64,000 nt of DNA from Actinomycetota bacterium (GCA_004366385.1 SIRU01000015.1:1-64000); one strand, 5' to 3'; positions 43,567 through 51,725 are shown, counted from the stretch's first letter. Program-made: numbers and translations. The notes: generated by a model not told the origin, from the letters alone.

Positions 43567-43943
43567 CGGACGCGCAGATCCTCGTCGTCGAGGACAACGA
43601 GAAGAACATGAAGCTGTTCCGGGACGTGCTCCAGGCCGGCGGGTATCGCACGCTGGAGGCGACGACCGGCGGACAGGCGGTCGAGCTCGCCACCGAGCAC
43701 GCTCCCGATCTCGTCCTCATGGATATCCAGCTCCCGGACATCGACGGCGTTGAGGCACTCGCCCGGCTGCGAGCGGACGAGCGGACGGCGTCGCTGCCCG
43801 TGCTGGCCCTCACCGCGCAGGCGATGGAGGGTGACCGCGAGCGCTTCCTGGCCGCCGGCTTCGACGGCTACCTCTCGAAGCCCGTGAACGTCGCGGACTT
43901 CGTCGCGACGGTGAAGCGCTTCTGCGACGCTGGCGAGCGATGA
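43563..43943 (+). CDS. Stand-alone receiver-domain protein (DivK-like)
   Basis: 126 residues, one receiver domain and nothing else. LVVEDNEKNMKLF, phosphoacceptor Asp54 (LVLMDIQLPDIDG), T/A switch region LALTAQAM, and Lys106 in YLSKPV. It is coupled to the kinase upstream and the receiver-cyclase downstream by ATGA overlaps. It probably relays or buffers phosphate between them. Confidence 0.93.
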   Translation: MTDAQILVVEDNEKNMKLFRDVLQAGGYRTLEATTGGQAVELATEHAPDLVLMDIQLPDIDGVEALARLRADERTASLPVLALTAQAMEGDRERFLAAGFDGYLSKPVNVADFVATVKRFCDAGER

Positions 43944-45082
43944 GCGAGGCCGCGAGGATCCTCGTCGTCGACGACGTCCCCGAGAACGTCCGGCTGCTCG
44001 TCGCCGTGCTCGAGCCGGAGGGGTACGTGATCGTCCCGGCGACGGACGGGCACGCGGCCCTGGAGCTCGCCGTCACGGCGAAGCCGGATCTCGTGCTCCT
44101 CGACGTGATGATGCCGCCGCCCGACGGCTACACCGTGTGCCGACAGCTCCGCGAGAACGAGGAGACGGCGGTCCTGCCGGTGATCATGCTCACCGCGAGC
44201 GAGGGGTCGGAGAAGACGAAGGCGATCGAGGCCGGCGCCGACGACTTCATCGCGAAGCCGTTCAACCGCCACGAGCTCCTCACGCGCATCCGGTCGCTGC
44301 TGCGGATCAAGCACTACCACGACACGATCAAGGCGCAGGCCGTGGAGCTGCTCGAGCTGAACCGGACGCTGGAGGAGCGCGTGCAGACGCAGCTCGAGGA
44401 GCTCGAGCGGCTGAGGCGGCTGCGGCGTTTCCTGTCGCCGCAGCTGGCAGACGCGATCGTCTCGTCCGGCGACGAGTCGATCCTGCGCAGCCACCGCCGC
44501 CAGGTCGCGATGCTCTTCGCCGACCTGCGCGGCTGGACGAGCTTCGTCGACGCGGTCGAGCCGGAGGAGCTGATGCGCGTCCTCGGCGAGTTCCACGACG
44601 TGATCGGCGAGCTCGTCGCCCGATTCGACGCCACGGTCGGGTTCATCGAGGGCGACGGCGTCCAGCTCTTCTTCAACGACCCGATCGAGGTCCCGGATCC
44701 GGCGCTCCGGGCGGTGCGGCTGGGTTGCGCGCTGCGCGAGGAGATGGCGGTGCTGATGCCCACGTGGAAGAAGCGCGGCTACGACCTCGACTTCGGCGCC
44801 GGCATCGCGCTCGGCTACGCCACCTGCGGTGAGGTCGGGTTCGAGGGCCGCTCCGACTACGCGGCGATCGGCGCGGTGACGAACCTCGCCTCGCGGCTCG
44901 CCGACGAGGCCACGGGCGGGCAGATCCTGATCACCCAGCGCCTCTACGCGGAGATCGAGGACGACGTCGAGGTGGAGCCCGCCGGCGAGTTCACGCTGAA
45001 GGGCTTCCAGCGGCCCGTCGTGGCCTTCGACGTCCTCACGGTCTGCGAGCAGGCGACCGAGCTCGCGTCCGCCGACGTCTAG
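43940..45082 (+). CDS. Receiver-linked class III adenylate/guanylate cyclase
   Basis: 380 residues. Receiver domain (1-120) with Asp55 in LVLLDVMMPPPDG and Lys106; coiled coil at about 133-165 (ELNRTLEERVQTQLEELERL); cyclase homology domain from about 185. Metal-binding Asp195 (LFADLRGWTSF) and Asp239 (FIEGDGVQLFF) are both present, and GAVTNLASRLADEA matches the conserved dimer/ribose region. It likely makes a cyclic nucleotide when phosphorylated. Last gene of the lipoprotein-kinase-receiver-cyclase operon. Its TAG shares CTAG 45079-45082 with the convergent cupin gene. Confidence 0.93.
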   Translation: MSEAARILVVDDVPENVRLLVAVLEPEGYVIVPATDGHAALELAVTAKPDLVLLDVMMPPPDGYTVCRQLRENEETAVLPVIMLTASEGSEKTKAIEAGADDFIAKPFNRHELLTRIRSLLRIKHYHDTIKAQAVELLELNRTLEERVQTQLEELERLRRLRRFLSPQLADAIVSSGDESILRSHRRQVAMLFADLRGWTSFVDAVEPEELMRVLGEFHDVIGELVARFDATVGFIEGDGVQLFFNDPIEVPDPALRAVRLGCALREEMAVLMPTWKKRGYDLDFGAGIALGYATCGEVGFEGRSDYAAIGAVTNLASRLADEATGGQILITQRLYAEIEDDVEVEPAGEFTLKGFQRPVVAFDVLTVCEQATELASADV

Positions 45083-45546
45083 CTCTCGCCGTCCCAGTAG
45101 TCGAGATCGGGGCCGGGGCGGCTCAGGAGGATGCGCTCGCCGGTGACGCTGCGCGCGCCGATCTTGCCGCTGTCCAGGTACTCGACGATGTCGGGCTGGA
45201 GCAGCGTCGAGAGCATGAGCACGCGGATCGGCTCGTCGGTGCCGTTGCGAACCTGGTGCGCGCCGTCCTTGCCGCGGCGGAACGCGACGACGTCTCCCTC
45301 GGCCAGCTCCTGCTCGCCCTCGGGCGTGCGCAGCGTCGGCCGGCCGCGGACGACCAGGAGCCACTCCTCGTTCGCGTGGTGCGTGTGGTACGGCCACAGC
45401 CGGTCGCCCGGCTCGAGCTCGTACAGGCTCCCGCCGATCAGCTCGCTCTCGATGCGCGCGCCGACCCACGCGTCCTTCGAGCGCCAGCCGGAGCGCTCCT
45501 CGGTGCGGTCCCACTCGTCGCCGTTCAGGTTGAAGACCTTCGGCAC
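45079..45546 (-). CDS. Cupin domain protein
   Basis: 155 residues. Single cupin barrel with the metal-site motif WPYHTHHANEEWLLVVRGRPTLRTPEGE near residues 51-78 and GAHQVRNGTDEPIRVLMLST as motif 2. Enzyme or sensor role unknown. GTG 45546 has TAGGCT six bases upstream on the minus strand; this hexamer overlaps the tetR stop. Confidence 0.88.
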   Translation of the reverse strand: MPKVFNLNGDEWDRTEERSGWRSKDAWVGARIESELIGGSLYELEPGDRLWPYHTHHANEEWLLVVRGRPTLRTPEGEQELAEGDVVAFRRGKDGAHQVRNGTDEPIRVLMLSTLLQPDIVEYLDSGKIGARSVTGERILLSRPGPDLDYWDGES

Positions 45547-45555
45547 GGTGCGAGC

Positions 45556-46152
45556 CTAGACGGACAGGCCGCGCACAGCGAGCTCGACCACCGTCCGCTC
45601 GGCGCGCGCGACCTCGTCCTCGCCGGCGGGGAGCTGGCCGAGCACCCAGCCCGTGAGCACCTCCTCGAGCCCGCCGTAGACGACCCAGCTCGCGAGCCTC
45701 GCGTCGAGGTCCGCGCGGAAGGCGCCCTCGGCCTGGCCCTGCACGATGACGCGCTCCACGATCGCGAACGCCTCGCGCACCTCGTCCACCTGCGCCTGGA
45801 GCTGCGGGCTGCGCGCGACGTCGCGCACCATGACCGTCACCAGGTCGGGGTCGTTGCGCCACGTGCGGAGGAGGATCTTCGCGATCGCCTCCAGCTTCTC
45901 GGCGGCCGGGAGCTCCGATGCCTCGACGCCGCGGAAGCGCTCGAGGAGCTCCCCGAAGTTCTCGCGGAAGATCGTCTCGAGCACCTCGTCCTTCGACGAG
46001 AAGTAGTGGTAGAGGAGACCGTGCGCGACGCCGGCCTCGGCTGCGATGTCGCCGACGCGCGAGCCGTGGTAGCCGGAGCGGGCGAAGACGCGCACGGCCG
46101 CGTCCAGCAGCTGCTTTCGCTTTCCCTCCTGGGCGACTGAACCGCCAGTCAA
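45556..46152 (-). CDS. TetR family regulator, probably of lipid metabolism
   Basis: About 198 residues. HTH domain KQLLDAAVRVFARSGYHGSRVGDIAAEAGVAHGLLYHYFSSKDEVLE, then a helical ligand domain (LRTWRNDPDLVTVMVRDVA, then WVVYGGLEEVLTGWVLGQ) resembling fatty-acid regulators. No ATG or GTG lies near the HTH; TTG 46152 is the best start. The DNA at that start, TTGACT-N8-AGTC (46135-46152, minus strand), resembles the perfect operator at 37298, which suggests autoregulation. Divergent from a CoA-transferase gene 33 bp away. Confidence 0.88.
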   Translation of the reverse strand: MTGGSVAQEGKRKQLLDAAVRVFARSGYHGSRVGDIAAEAGVAHGLLYHYFSSKDEVLETIFRENFGELLERFRGVEASELPAAEKLEAIAKILLRTWRNDPDLVTVMVRDVARSPQLQAQVDEVREAFAIVERVIVQGQAEGAFRADLDARLASWVVYGGLEEVLTGWVLGQLPAGEDEVARAERTVVELAVRGLSV

Positions 46153-46185
46153 CGCGGACGGAGGATAGAGATAGGCTCCGTCCCC

Positions 46186-47160
46186 GTGCAAGTAGACGCA
46201 CGGCAACCCCTCGCCGAGATCCTCGCCGTCGACTTCACGCGCTACCTCCCGGGCGCGTACGCGAGCCGGGAGCTGCTGCGGCTCGGCGCGAGAGTGGTGC
46301 GCGTGGAGGCGCCGGACGGCGACCCGATGCGGGGCACCGCGTCGGCTTGGGACGCGGCGCTGCGCGCGGGCGTCGAGTCCGTGACCTGCGACCTCAAGGC
46401 CGACGCGGCCTTCGCGCGCGCCCTCTGCGAGCGCGCCGACGTCGTCCTCGAGAGCTTTCGCCCGGGCGTGGCGGCGCGGCTCGGAATCGGGCCGGACGAC
46501 GTGCCCGAGCGCGTCGTCTACTGCTCGATCACCGGCTTCGGCCTCGGCGGACGGCATGAGCAGCGGGCCGGCCACGACGTGAACTACCTCGGCTGGGCGG
46601 GCGCGCTCGAGGACACGGCGCCGGGGCTTCCGCCGGTGCAGGCCGCGGACCTCGCCGCAGGGGCGCTCGGCACGGTCGTCCAGGTCCTGGCCGCGCTGCT
46701 CGAGCGCGAGCGCACGGGCCGCGGCACGCGGCTCACGATCTCGATGACGCACGGCTCGCACGACCTCGTCTCGCACCGCCTCGGCGGCGAGCCGCTCCCG
46801 CGGCTCCTCACCGGCGGCCTCGCCTGCTACCGGGTCTACGAGACCGCCGACGGGCGCCACCTGACCGTCGGTGCACTCGAGCCGAAGTTCTTCCGGCGAC
46901 TGTGCGAGGTCGTCGGCAGGCCCGAGCTCGCGGAGCGGCAATATGGCGAAGGGCAGGAGGGGCTCGCGGCCGAGCTGGCGGCGATCTTCGCCACGCGCCC
47001 GCTGGACGCGTGGCTCGAGCTCCTCGAAGCCGAGGACGTCTGCGTCGGACCGGTGTGGACGCGCACGGAGGCCGCGCGGGAGTTCTCGCGCGATGCGCCC
47101 GGCGAGCCGGCCGCGCTCGGCGAGCACACAGCCGCCTGGCGTCGCGAGCTCGGACTCTGA
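46186..47160 (+). CDS. CaiB/BaiF-type CoA transferase (or alpha-methylacyl-CoA racemase)
   Basis: 324 residues, somewhat short for family III CoA transferases. ILAVDFTRYLPGAYASRELLRLGARVVRVE and GDPMRG open the fold; FRPGVAARLGIG is typical. The catalytic Asp131 lies in GHDVNYLGWAGAL. The end (DAWLELLEAEDVCVGPVW) is the usual C-terminus. Substrate unknown. GTG 46186 has TAGGCT eight bases upstream. It shares a 33-bp divergent promoter region with the TetR gene and is a likely target. Confidence 0.9.
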   Translation: MQVDARQPLAEILAVDFTRYLPGAYASRELLRLGARVVRVEAPDGDPMRGTASAWDAALRAGVESVTCDLKADAAFARALCERADVVLESFRPGVAARLGIGPDDVPERVVYCSITGFGLGGRHEQRAGHDVNYLGWAGALEDTAPGLPPVQAADLAAGALGTVVQVLAALLERERTGRGTRLTISMTHGSHDLVSHRLGGEPLPRLLTGGLACYRVYETADGRHLTVGALEPKFFRRLCEVVGRPELAERQYGEGQEGLAAELAAIFATRPLDAWLELLEAEDVCVGPVWTRTEAAREFSRDAPGEPAALGEHTAAWRRELGL

Positions 47161-47221
47161 CGGCAGACGCGGGCGAGACGAGCCTCCCCCTCGAGCCAAC
47201 CGGCCGCTCGCTCCGGGCACT

Positions 47222-47240
47222 TTGTGGCTCAGAGCCACAA
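47222..47240. repeat. Palindrome family 2, third copy
   Basis: TTGTGGCTC, central A, GAGCCACAA; a perfect 19-bp core with weaker outer arms. It lies between the convergent CoA-transferase and HAD genes. Confidence 0.75.
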
Positions 47241-47248
47241 GGTTGCAT

Positions 47249-47941
47249 TCACGCTCGCCGTAGCCCGAGAGCCGCGGGGAGGGCGAGCAGCGTGTCGATG
47301 CGCTCCGGCTCGCCGAGGCGGAGCCCGTCGCGGTCGAGGAGGATCGCGCGGATCCCGAGCGCACGGGCGCCCTCGATGTCGTCCTCGTACGAGTCACCGA
47401 CCATCGCCGTCTCCTCGGCGCGCACGCCGAGCGCGTCGAGCGCAGCCTCGAAGATCGACGGGTGCGGCTTGATCCGGCCGTGCGCCCGCGATCCGACCAT
47501 CGCATCGACGCGCAGGCGGTGATGCTCCACGAACTCCGCCAGGTCGCGCTGGCCGTTCGTCACGAGCCCGATGCCGAGCCGGTGGCGGCGGAGCTCGTCC
47601 AACACCGGAAGCGCGTCCTCGTACAGCGCGAAGTTCTCGTGCCGCTCCCACTCGCGCACCATGTCGATCGCACACTCGCGCGCCCCCTCCGCGTCGCCCC
47701 CCATCCCGCGGACGATCTGCTCGGTGAAGGCGATCCAGACCTCCTCGTCGTGCACGAGGTCACGCTCCCGGCTCAACGTCTCGATCGAGTCCACACGCGC
47801 CTCCGCGTAGCGTGCCGGGTCGAGCGTGAGCCCGTGCCGCTCGCCGATCCGCCGGTACCCCTCCGGCCCGAGCTCGGGGCCGGGACGAAAGAGCGTGAAG
47901 TCGACGTCGAAGAGGACGGCGCGAAGCACGGCCCTGGGCAC
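47249..47941 (-). CDS. HAD-superfamily hydrolase
   Basis: 230 residues. Motif I is AVLFDVDFTLFRPG, with the nucleophile Asp; motif II is LVTNGQ; motif III is the Lys in GRIKPHPSIFEAAL; motif IV is MVGDSYEDDIEGARALG. A helical cap domain lies between I and II. Phosphatase of unknown substrate, close to the YjjG/pyrimidine nucleotidase group in layout. GTG 47941 has TATCCT seven bases upstream on the minus strand; GTG 47929 is an alternative. Confidence 0.88.
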   Translation of the reverse strand: MPRAVLRAVLFDVDFTLFRPGPELGPEGYRRIGERHGLTLDPARYAEARVDSIETLSRERDLVHDEEVWIAFTEQIVRGMGGDAEGARECAIDMVREWERHENFALYEDALPVLDELRRHRLGIGLVTNGQRDLAEFVEHHRLRVDAMVGSRAHGRIKPHPSIFEAALDALGVRAEETAMVGDSYEDDIEGARALGIRAILLDRDGLRLGEPERIDTLLALPAALGLRRA

Positions 47942-47983
47942 GCGCGCGAGGATATCCCCCGACGCGCTACCCTTCGCGGCGCT

Positions 47984-48057
47984 CGGGGTGTGGCGCAGCC
48001 TGGTAGCGCGCTCCGTTCGGGTCGGAGAGGTCCCCAGTTCAAATCTGGGCACCCCGA
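47984..48057 (+). tRNA. tRNA-Pro, anticodon CGG
   Basis: Cloverleaf: acceptor CGGGGTG with CACCCCG, D arm GCGC-AGCCTGGTA-GCGC, anticodon stem CTCCG/CGGAG around loop TTCGGGT with anticodon CGG, T arm CCCAG-TTCAAAT-CTGGG. Discriminator A at 48057. CCA is not encoded. A 12-bp palindrome follows six bases downstream. Confidence 0.97.
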
Positions 48058-48062
48058 TGTGT

Positions 48063-48090
48063 CGTGGGGGAACCCCATGGTTCCCCCACG
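48063..48090. repeat. Perfect 12-bp palindrome downstream of tRNA-Pro
   Basis: CGTGGGGGAACC, loop CCAT, GGTTCCCCCACG. No T-run follows. It may end the tRNA transcript or be a dispersed palindrome of another family; only one copy is in this window. Confidence 0.65.
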
Positions 48091-48190
48091 TGCCCCCTCC
48101 TTCGACGCAGCGCAGAGCGCGAGCCGCGCCTGGCCTCCCGGCGGGCGGAGCCCGCCTCCGGCCACGGAGTCCGCGGCGCGTGAAGCTGCG

Positions 48191-48220
48191 TTGCGCAGCC
48201 TCCGCCGAGACGACTATGCT
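48191..48220 (+). promoter_or_regulatory. Promoter of a short transcript
   Basis: TTGCGC (48191-48196) and TATGCT (48215-48220) are 18 bp apart. Predicted start of transcription near 48226-48228. Confidence 0.5.
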
Positions 48221-48225
48221 GAGGT

Positions 48226-48321
48226 CGATGACGGACGCGCTTGAGGCACGGATCGGTTGACCCGTCCTGCATGCGAACGAGCGAAGCCCGACCGCGCGCC
48301 CGGCGCCGGCGGGCTTTTTTT
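48226..48321 (+). ncRNA. Short promoter-to-terminator transcript: small RNA or attenuating leader
   Basis: Between the promoter at 48191 and the intrinsic terminator at 48285-48321 lies about 95 nt. It can encode a 10-residue peptide (MTDALEARIG, ATG 48228 to TGA 48260) almost at the predicted transcript start. The downstream 58-residue gene begins 29 bp after the terminator. It is either an independent small RNA or a transcription attenuator; no known RNA family was recognised. Confidence 0.45.
48285..48321 (+). terminator. Intrinsic terminator with seven T residues
   Basis: AGCCCG (48285-48290) pairs with CGGGCT (48310-48315) around a GC-rich loop that can itself pair (CCG with CGG). A T7 run at 48315-48321 follows. 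It is the only textbook T-tract terminator seen in the window. Confidence 0.75.
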
Positions 48322-48349
48322 GTTGCCGACACCGCCGAGGAGGTTCTCG

Positions 48350-48526
48350 ATGGCCAACCACCTGACGCCCGACGAGCTCGCCAAGGAGATGGGGATGGAC
48401 CGCGAAGAGGTCATCCGCATCTGCGTCGCGGAGGGCGTGCCGATCTACCACGGGAAGATCGACAAGTTCCTCTTCCAGGTGACGCTCGAGGCCGTCGGAA
48501 CGGCCCCCTCGCCCGCGCGCGCGTAG
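48350..48526 (+). CDS. Small predicted DNA-binding-like protein, 58 residues
   Basis: MANHLTPDELAKEMGMDREE is followed by VIRICVAEGVPIYHGKIDKF. The helical first half resembles a small helix-turn-helix (MerR- or excisionase-like), but the family is unrecognised. ATG 48350 has GAGGAGG at seven bases. It lies just downstream of an intrinsic terminator, so its expression may depend on read-through. A strong hairpin separates it from the convergent ku gene. Confidence 0.7.
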   Translation: MANHLTPDELAKEMGMDREEVIRICVAEGVPIYHGKIDKFLFQVTLEAVGTAPSPARA

Positions 48527-48537
48527 CGCGAACGAAC

Positions 48538-48559
48538 GGGCCGGAGAGGCCTCCGGCCC
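48538..48559. terminator. Hairpin between convergent genes
   Basis: GGGCCGGAG, loop AGGC, CTCCGGCCC. It touches the TAA of ku at 48560-48562. Likely a shared transcript-end structure. Confidence 0.65.
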
Positions 48560-49417
48560 TTACGAGGCCTTCGCGCGGGCCTTCGACTTCGGCTTGGCTC
48601 TCGCGCGGGCGGGCTTCGCGTCCCCGCCCTTATTCGCCGCGGCGACGCTCGCCTTGAGCGCCTCCATGAGGTCGACCACCGGGGCGACCTCGACCGGCTC
48701 CGGCTCCGCGATCTCCTCCCCGCGCAGCTTCGCGTCGAGCAGCGCGCGCAGGTCCCTGCGGTACTCGCTGTGCAGCTCGGACGGCTCGAACTCGCCCGTG
48801 AGGCTCTCGATCACCTGCCGAGCAAGCTGGAGCTCGGGCTCCTTCACGTCGGCCTCCGCGACCGCCTCCGCGATCTCGGCCTGCGAGTAGACGTCCTCGG
48901 AGACGAAGAGCGTCTCCAGCGCGAGCGCGTCGCCGCGCGCGCGAACGAGGCAGAGGCTCTCGCGGCCGGCGCGCACGAAGCGGCCGAGCGCGGCCGTCCT
49001 CGTCTCGCGCATCGCCTCGAGCAGAAGCGCGTACGGGCGGCGCTGCGCCGCGGCCGAGCCCGGCACGAGGTAGTAGTGGCGGTCGAAGTAGATCGGGTCG
49101 ACCGACTCGTCCGGGACGAACCGGCGGATCTCGATCGAGCGCGAGTCGTCGCGGCGCTCGAGCGCCTCGAGATCGGCGTCCTCGACGATCACGAACTGCC
49201 CCTTCGCCACCTCGTAGCCGCGCACGATCTCGTCCTGCGTCACCTCGCGGTCGTGCGTCGGGCACCAGCGCTTCTGCTTGATCGGCGTCGAGCACTCGCG
49301 GTGCAGGAGCCGGAAGGAGACGTCCGACTGGCGGGCGGCCGGCTTCGTCGCCGGCGCGAGCCCGACGGGGATCGAGACGAGGCCGAAGCTGAGGGATCCG
49401 TTCCAGGAAGTTCGCAT
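48560..49417 (-). CDS. ku: Ku protein, non-homologous end joining
   Basis: 285 residues, the size of bacterial Ku. It bridges DNA double-strand ends and recruits LigD. Signatures: WNGSLSFGLVSIPVGLAPA, FRLLHREC, EVTQDEIVRGYEVAKGQFVIVED, FVRAGRESLCLVRA, and ELQLARQVIESLTGEFEPSELHSEYR. The Ala/Lys-rich tail (ARARAKPKSKARAKAS) is the usual DNA-contacting end. No ligD is in the window. Confidence 0.96.
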   Translation of the reverse strand: MRTSWNGSLSFGLVSIPVGLAPATKPAARQSDVSFRLLHRECSTPIKQKRWCPTHDREVTQDEIVRGYEVAKGQFVIVEDADLEALERRDDSRSIEIRRFVPDESVDPIYFDRHYYLVPGSAAAQRRPYALLLEAMRETRTAALGRFVRAGRESLCLVRARGDALALETLFVSEDVYSQAEIAEAVAEADVKEPELQLARQVIESLTGEFEPSELHSEYRRDLRALLDAKLRGEEIAEPEPVEVAPVVDLMEALKASVAAANKGGDAKPARARAKPKSKARAKAS

Positions 49418-49429
49418 AGGGCAACAGTG

Positions 49430-49456
49430 TAGGGGTCGGACTCAGTCTGACCCCTA
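49430..49456. repeat. Near-perfect palindrome upstream of ku
   Basis: TAGGGGTCGGACT, CA, GTCTGACCCCTA with one mismatch. It lies between the divergent ku and acyl-CoA ligase genes, so here it is not at a gene end. One copy in this window. Confidence 0.6.
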
Positions 49457-49535
49457 CCCCGTTTCAGCGGGACGTAGTGCAGGGATCAACTCGATTCGCC
49501 TTCCGTCCACGAACCCCTCTCGCTAGGCTCAGAGT

Positions 49536-51338
49536 GTGACCGAGACTGCATCGGCCGCACCCGGAGCGCAGCAGCAGGCCGCAGCGCGCACGATCGCGCG
49601 GCTCTGGCGCGACGCCGTGGCCGCGGGCCACGCGACTCCGGCCTACCTCGTGGAGTCGGACGACGGGTGGCAGGAGCTCTCCTGGGAGGACGCAGACGAG
49701 CGCGTCCAGGCGTACGCGAACGGCCTCCTCGCACGCGGGATCGGCAAGGGCGACGCGTTCGGGATCCTCGCCCAGAACGACGTCGACTGGGCGCTCATGG
49801 ACTTCGCGCTCGCGCGGATGGGCGCCGTCGGCGTCCCGATCTACGCGAACAGCTCGCCGAAGGACGTCGCCTACCTGCTCGAGCACTCGGAGGCGGTCGG
49901 CGTCGTGTGCGGGGACGCGGACCAGCTCGCGAAGGTCGAGGAGGTCTCGAGCGGCCTGCCGGGCCTGAAGCACGTCCTCACGTTCCACGACCTCCCGGGC
50001 CTCGCGGCGCACGGCCGCGACTTCGCCGCCTCGAGCCCGACCGCACTCGACGACGCATCCGCGGCGATCGACGAGGAGGACCTGTACACCATCATCTACA
50101 CCTCGGGGACGACCGGCCCGCCGAAGGGCTGCATGCTCTCGAACCGCAACTACTACGTGATGGCGAGTGTGGTCGACCAGATGGAGACGGCGTACTACCG
50201 CCAGGACGACGTCATGCTCCTCTACCTGCCGCTTGCGCACAACTACGGCCGGCTGATGCAGCTCCTCGGCGCATACGTCGGCTTCACGATCGCGTTTCTC
50301 GGCGATCCGCTGCGCGTGGCGGAGGCTCTCCCGCAGGTGCGCCCGACGCTGCTGCCCAGCGTGCCGCGTGTGTACGAGAAGGTGCACACGGCACTGGTCG
50401 CCCGGTTCGACGCGGCGACGGGGACGAAGCGGCGGCTCATCGACTGGGCCCTCCCCGTCGGCCGCGAGGTGAGCCGGCTCGAGAGCGAAGGGAGACCGAT
50501 TCCCGCGACGCTGAGGACGAAGCATCGCGTGGCAGACCGCCTCGTCTTCAGCAAGGTCCGTGAGTCGCTCGGTGGACGGCTCCGTATGCCGGGATCGGGC
50601 GGGGCGCCGCTGTCCAAGGACATCATCGAGTTCTTCGACGCGGTCGGCCTGCGGATCGCGGAGGGATACGGGCTCACCGAGTGCACGACCGCCGCGAGCA
50701 CGAACCGTCCGGACGTCTACCGTTTCGGGTCGGTCGGGCAGCCGCTTCCGGGCTTCGACGTCCGCATCGCGGACGACGGCGAGATCGAGCTGCGGTCTGA
50801 GACCGTCTTCCGCGGCTACTTCAAGGATCCCGAGGCGACCGCAGCCGTCCTCGGCGACGACGGCTGGCTCAAGACGGGCGACATCGGCCGGATCGACGAA
50901 GACGGCTTCCTCTACATCACCGACCGCAAGAAGGACATCCTCGTCACCGCCGGCGGCAAGAACGTCGCGCCGCAGAACATCGAGAACGACCTCAAGACCT
51001 CGAAGTACGTCTCGCAGGCGCTCGTCGTCGGCGACCGCAAGCCGTATGTGGCCGCGCTGATCACCCTCGACGAGCCGGAGATCCTGAAGTGGGCGGAGGC
51101 GCAGGGGATCGACGGCGACCTGGAGGCGCTCACGCGCGATGAGCGCGTGCGCGCGCTGATCCAGGAGGTCGTGGACGAGGCGAACCGCGAGCGCTCCCGG
51201 TTCGAGCAGGTGAAGCGCTTCGTGATCCTCCCACGCGACTTCTCGATGGAGCACGGCGAGGTGACGCCGACGCTGAAGCTCCGCCGCAGGGCGGTCAGCG
51301 AGCACTTCGCGGACGAGCTCGAGCAGCTGTACGCGTAG
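49536..51338 (+). CDS. Long-chain fatty-acid-CoA ligase (FadD15-like)
   Basis: 600 residues, AMP-forming. Activates fatty acids to acyl-CoA. Phosphate-binding loop YTSGTTGPPKGC near residue 190, VRESLGGRLRMPGSGGAPLS, AEGYGLTECTTAA, DGWLKTGDIGRIDEDGFLYITDRKKDILVTAGGKNVAP with the hinge and catalytic region. GTG 49536 has TAGGCT six bases upstream. It fits the nearby acyl-CoA dehydrogenases and TetR gene as part of a lipid-degradation regulon. Confidence 0.93.
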   Translation: MTETASAAPGAQQQAAARTIARLWRDAVAAGHATPAYLVESDDGWQELSWEDADERVQAYANGLLARGIGKGDAFGILAQNDVDWALMDFALARMGAVGVPIYANSSPKDVAYLLEHSEAVGVVCGDADQLAKVEEVSSGLPGLKHVLTFHDLPGLAAHGRDFAASSPTALDDASAAIDEEDLYTIIYTSGTTGPPKGCMLSNRNYYVMASVVDQMETAYYRQDDVMLLYLPLAHNYGRLMQLLGAYVGFTIAFLGDPLRVAEALPQVRPTLLPSVPRVYEKVHTALVARFDAATGTKRRLIDWALPVGREVSRLESEGRPIPATLRTKHRVADRLVFSKVRESLGGRLRMPGSGGAPLSKDIIEFFDAVGLRIAEGYGLTECTTAASTNRPDVYRFGSVGQPLPGFDVRIADDGEIELRSETVFRGYFKDPEATAAVLGDDGWLKTGDIGRIDEDGFLYITDRKKDILVTAGGKNVAPQNIENDLKTSKYVSQALVVGDRKPYVAALITLDEPEILKWAEAQGIDGDLEALTRDERVRALIQEVVDEANRERSRFEQVKRFVILPRDFSMEHGEVTPTLKLRRRAVSEHFADELEQLYA

Positions 51339-51353
51339 GCGGGGCTACTTCCC

Positions 51354-51725
51354 CTACCGCAGGGCTGCGCCCGCCATCGCGCGGCAGGTCTCCGCGCACC
51401 GGCGGCACGCCTCGGCGCAGCTGCGCATGACCTCGTCGTCCGGCCCGATCCGCTCGCACGACTCGGCGCAGCGCTCGCACGACTCGGCGCATACGCCGCA
51501 CGCCGCGTGGTGGAGCTCCGAGCCGCGAAGCATGAAGTCGCGCGACATGTCGCACGCCTGAGCGCAGTCGAGCAGCGCCCGGACGTGCTCCGGCGACGCA
51601 TGCTCGCCGCCGAGCGTCAGGCAGTGCGCCAGCGTCGACATGCACGCGTCGTGGCAGTCGGAGCAGTTCTCGATGCACTCGCGCAGCTCCGACGAGAGGT
51701 GCTCTGCTGTGAGGTGATGGGTCAT
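51354..51725 (-). CDS. Four-helix-bundle copper-binding protein (DUF326/Csp-like)
   Basis: 123 residues with about 15 cysteines in C-x2-C/C-x3-C repeats (CIENCSDCHDAC, CAQAC, CGVCAESCERCAESC, CAEACRRCAETC). This is the pattern of cytosolic copper storage proteins, which hold many Cu(I) ions inside a four-helix bundle. No signal peptide, so it would act in the cytoplasm. No copper exporter or regulator is adjacent. Confidence 0.9.
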   Translation of the reverse strand: MTHHLTAEHLSSELRECIENCSDCHDACMSTLAHCLTLGGEHASPEHVRALLDCAQACDMSRDFMLRGSELHHAACGVCAESCERCAESCERIGPDDEVMRSCAEACRRCAETCRAMAGAALR

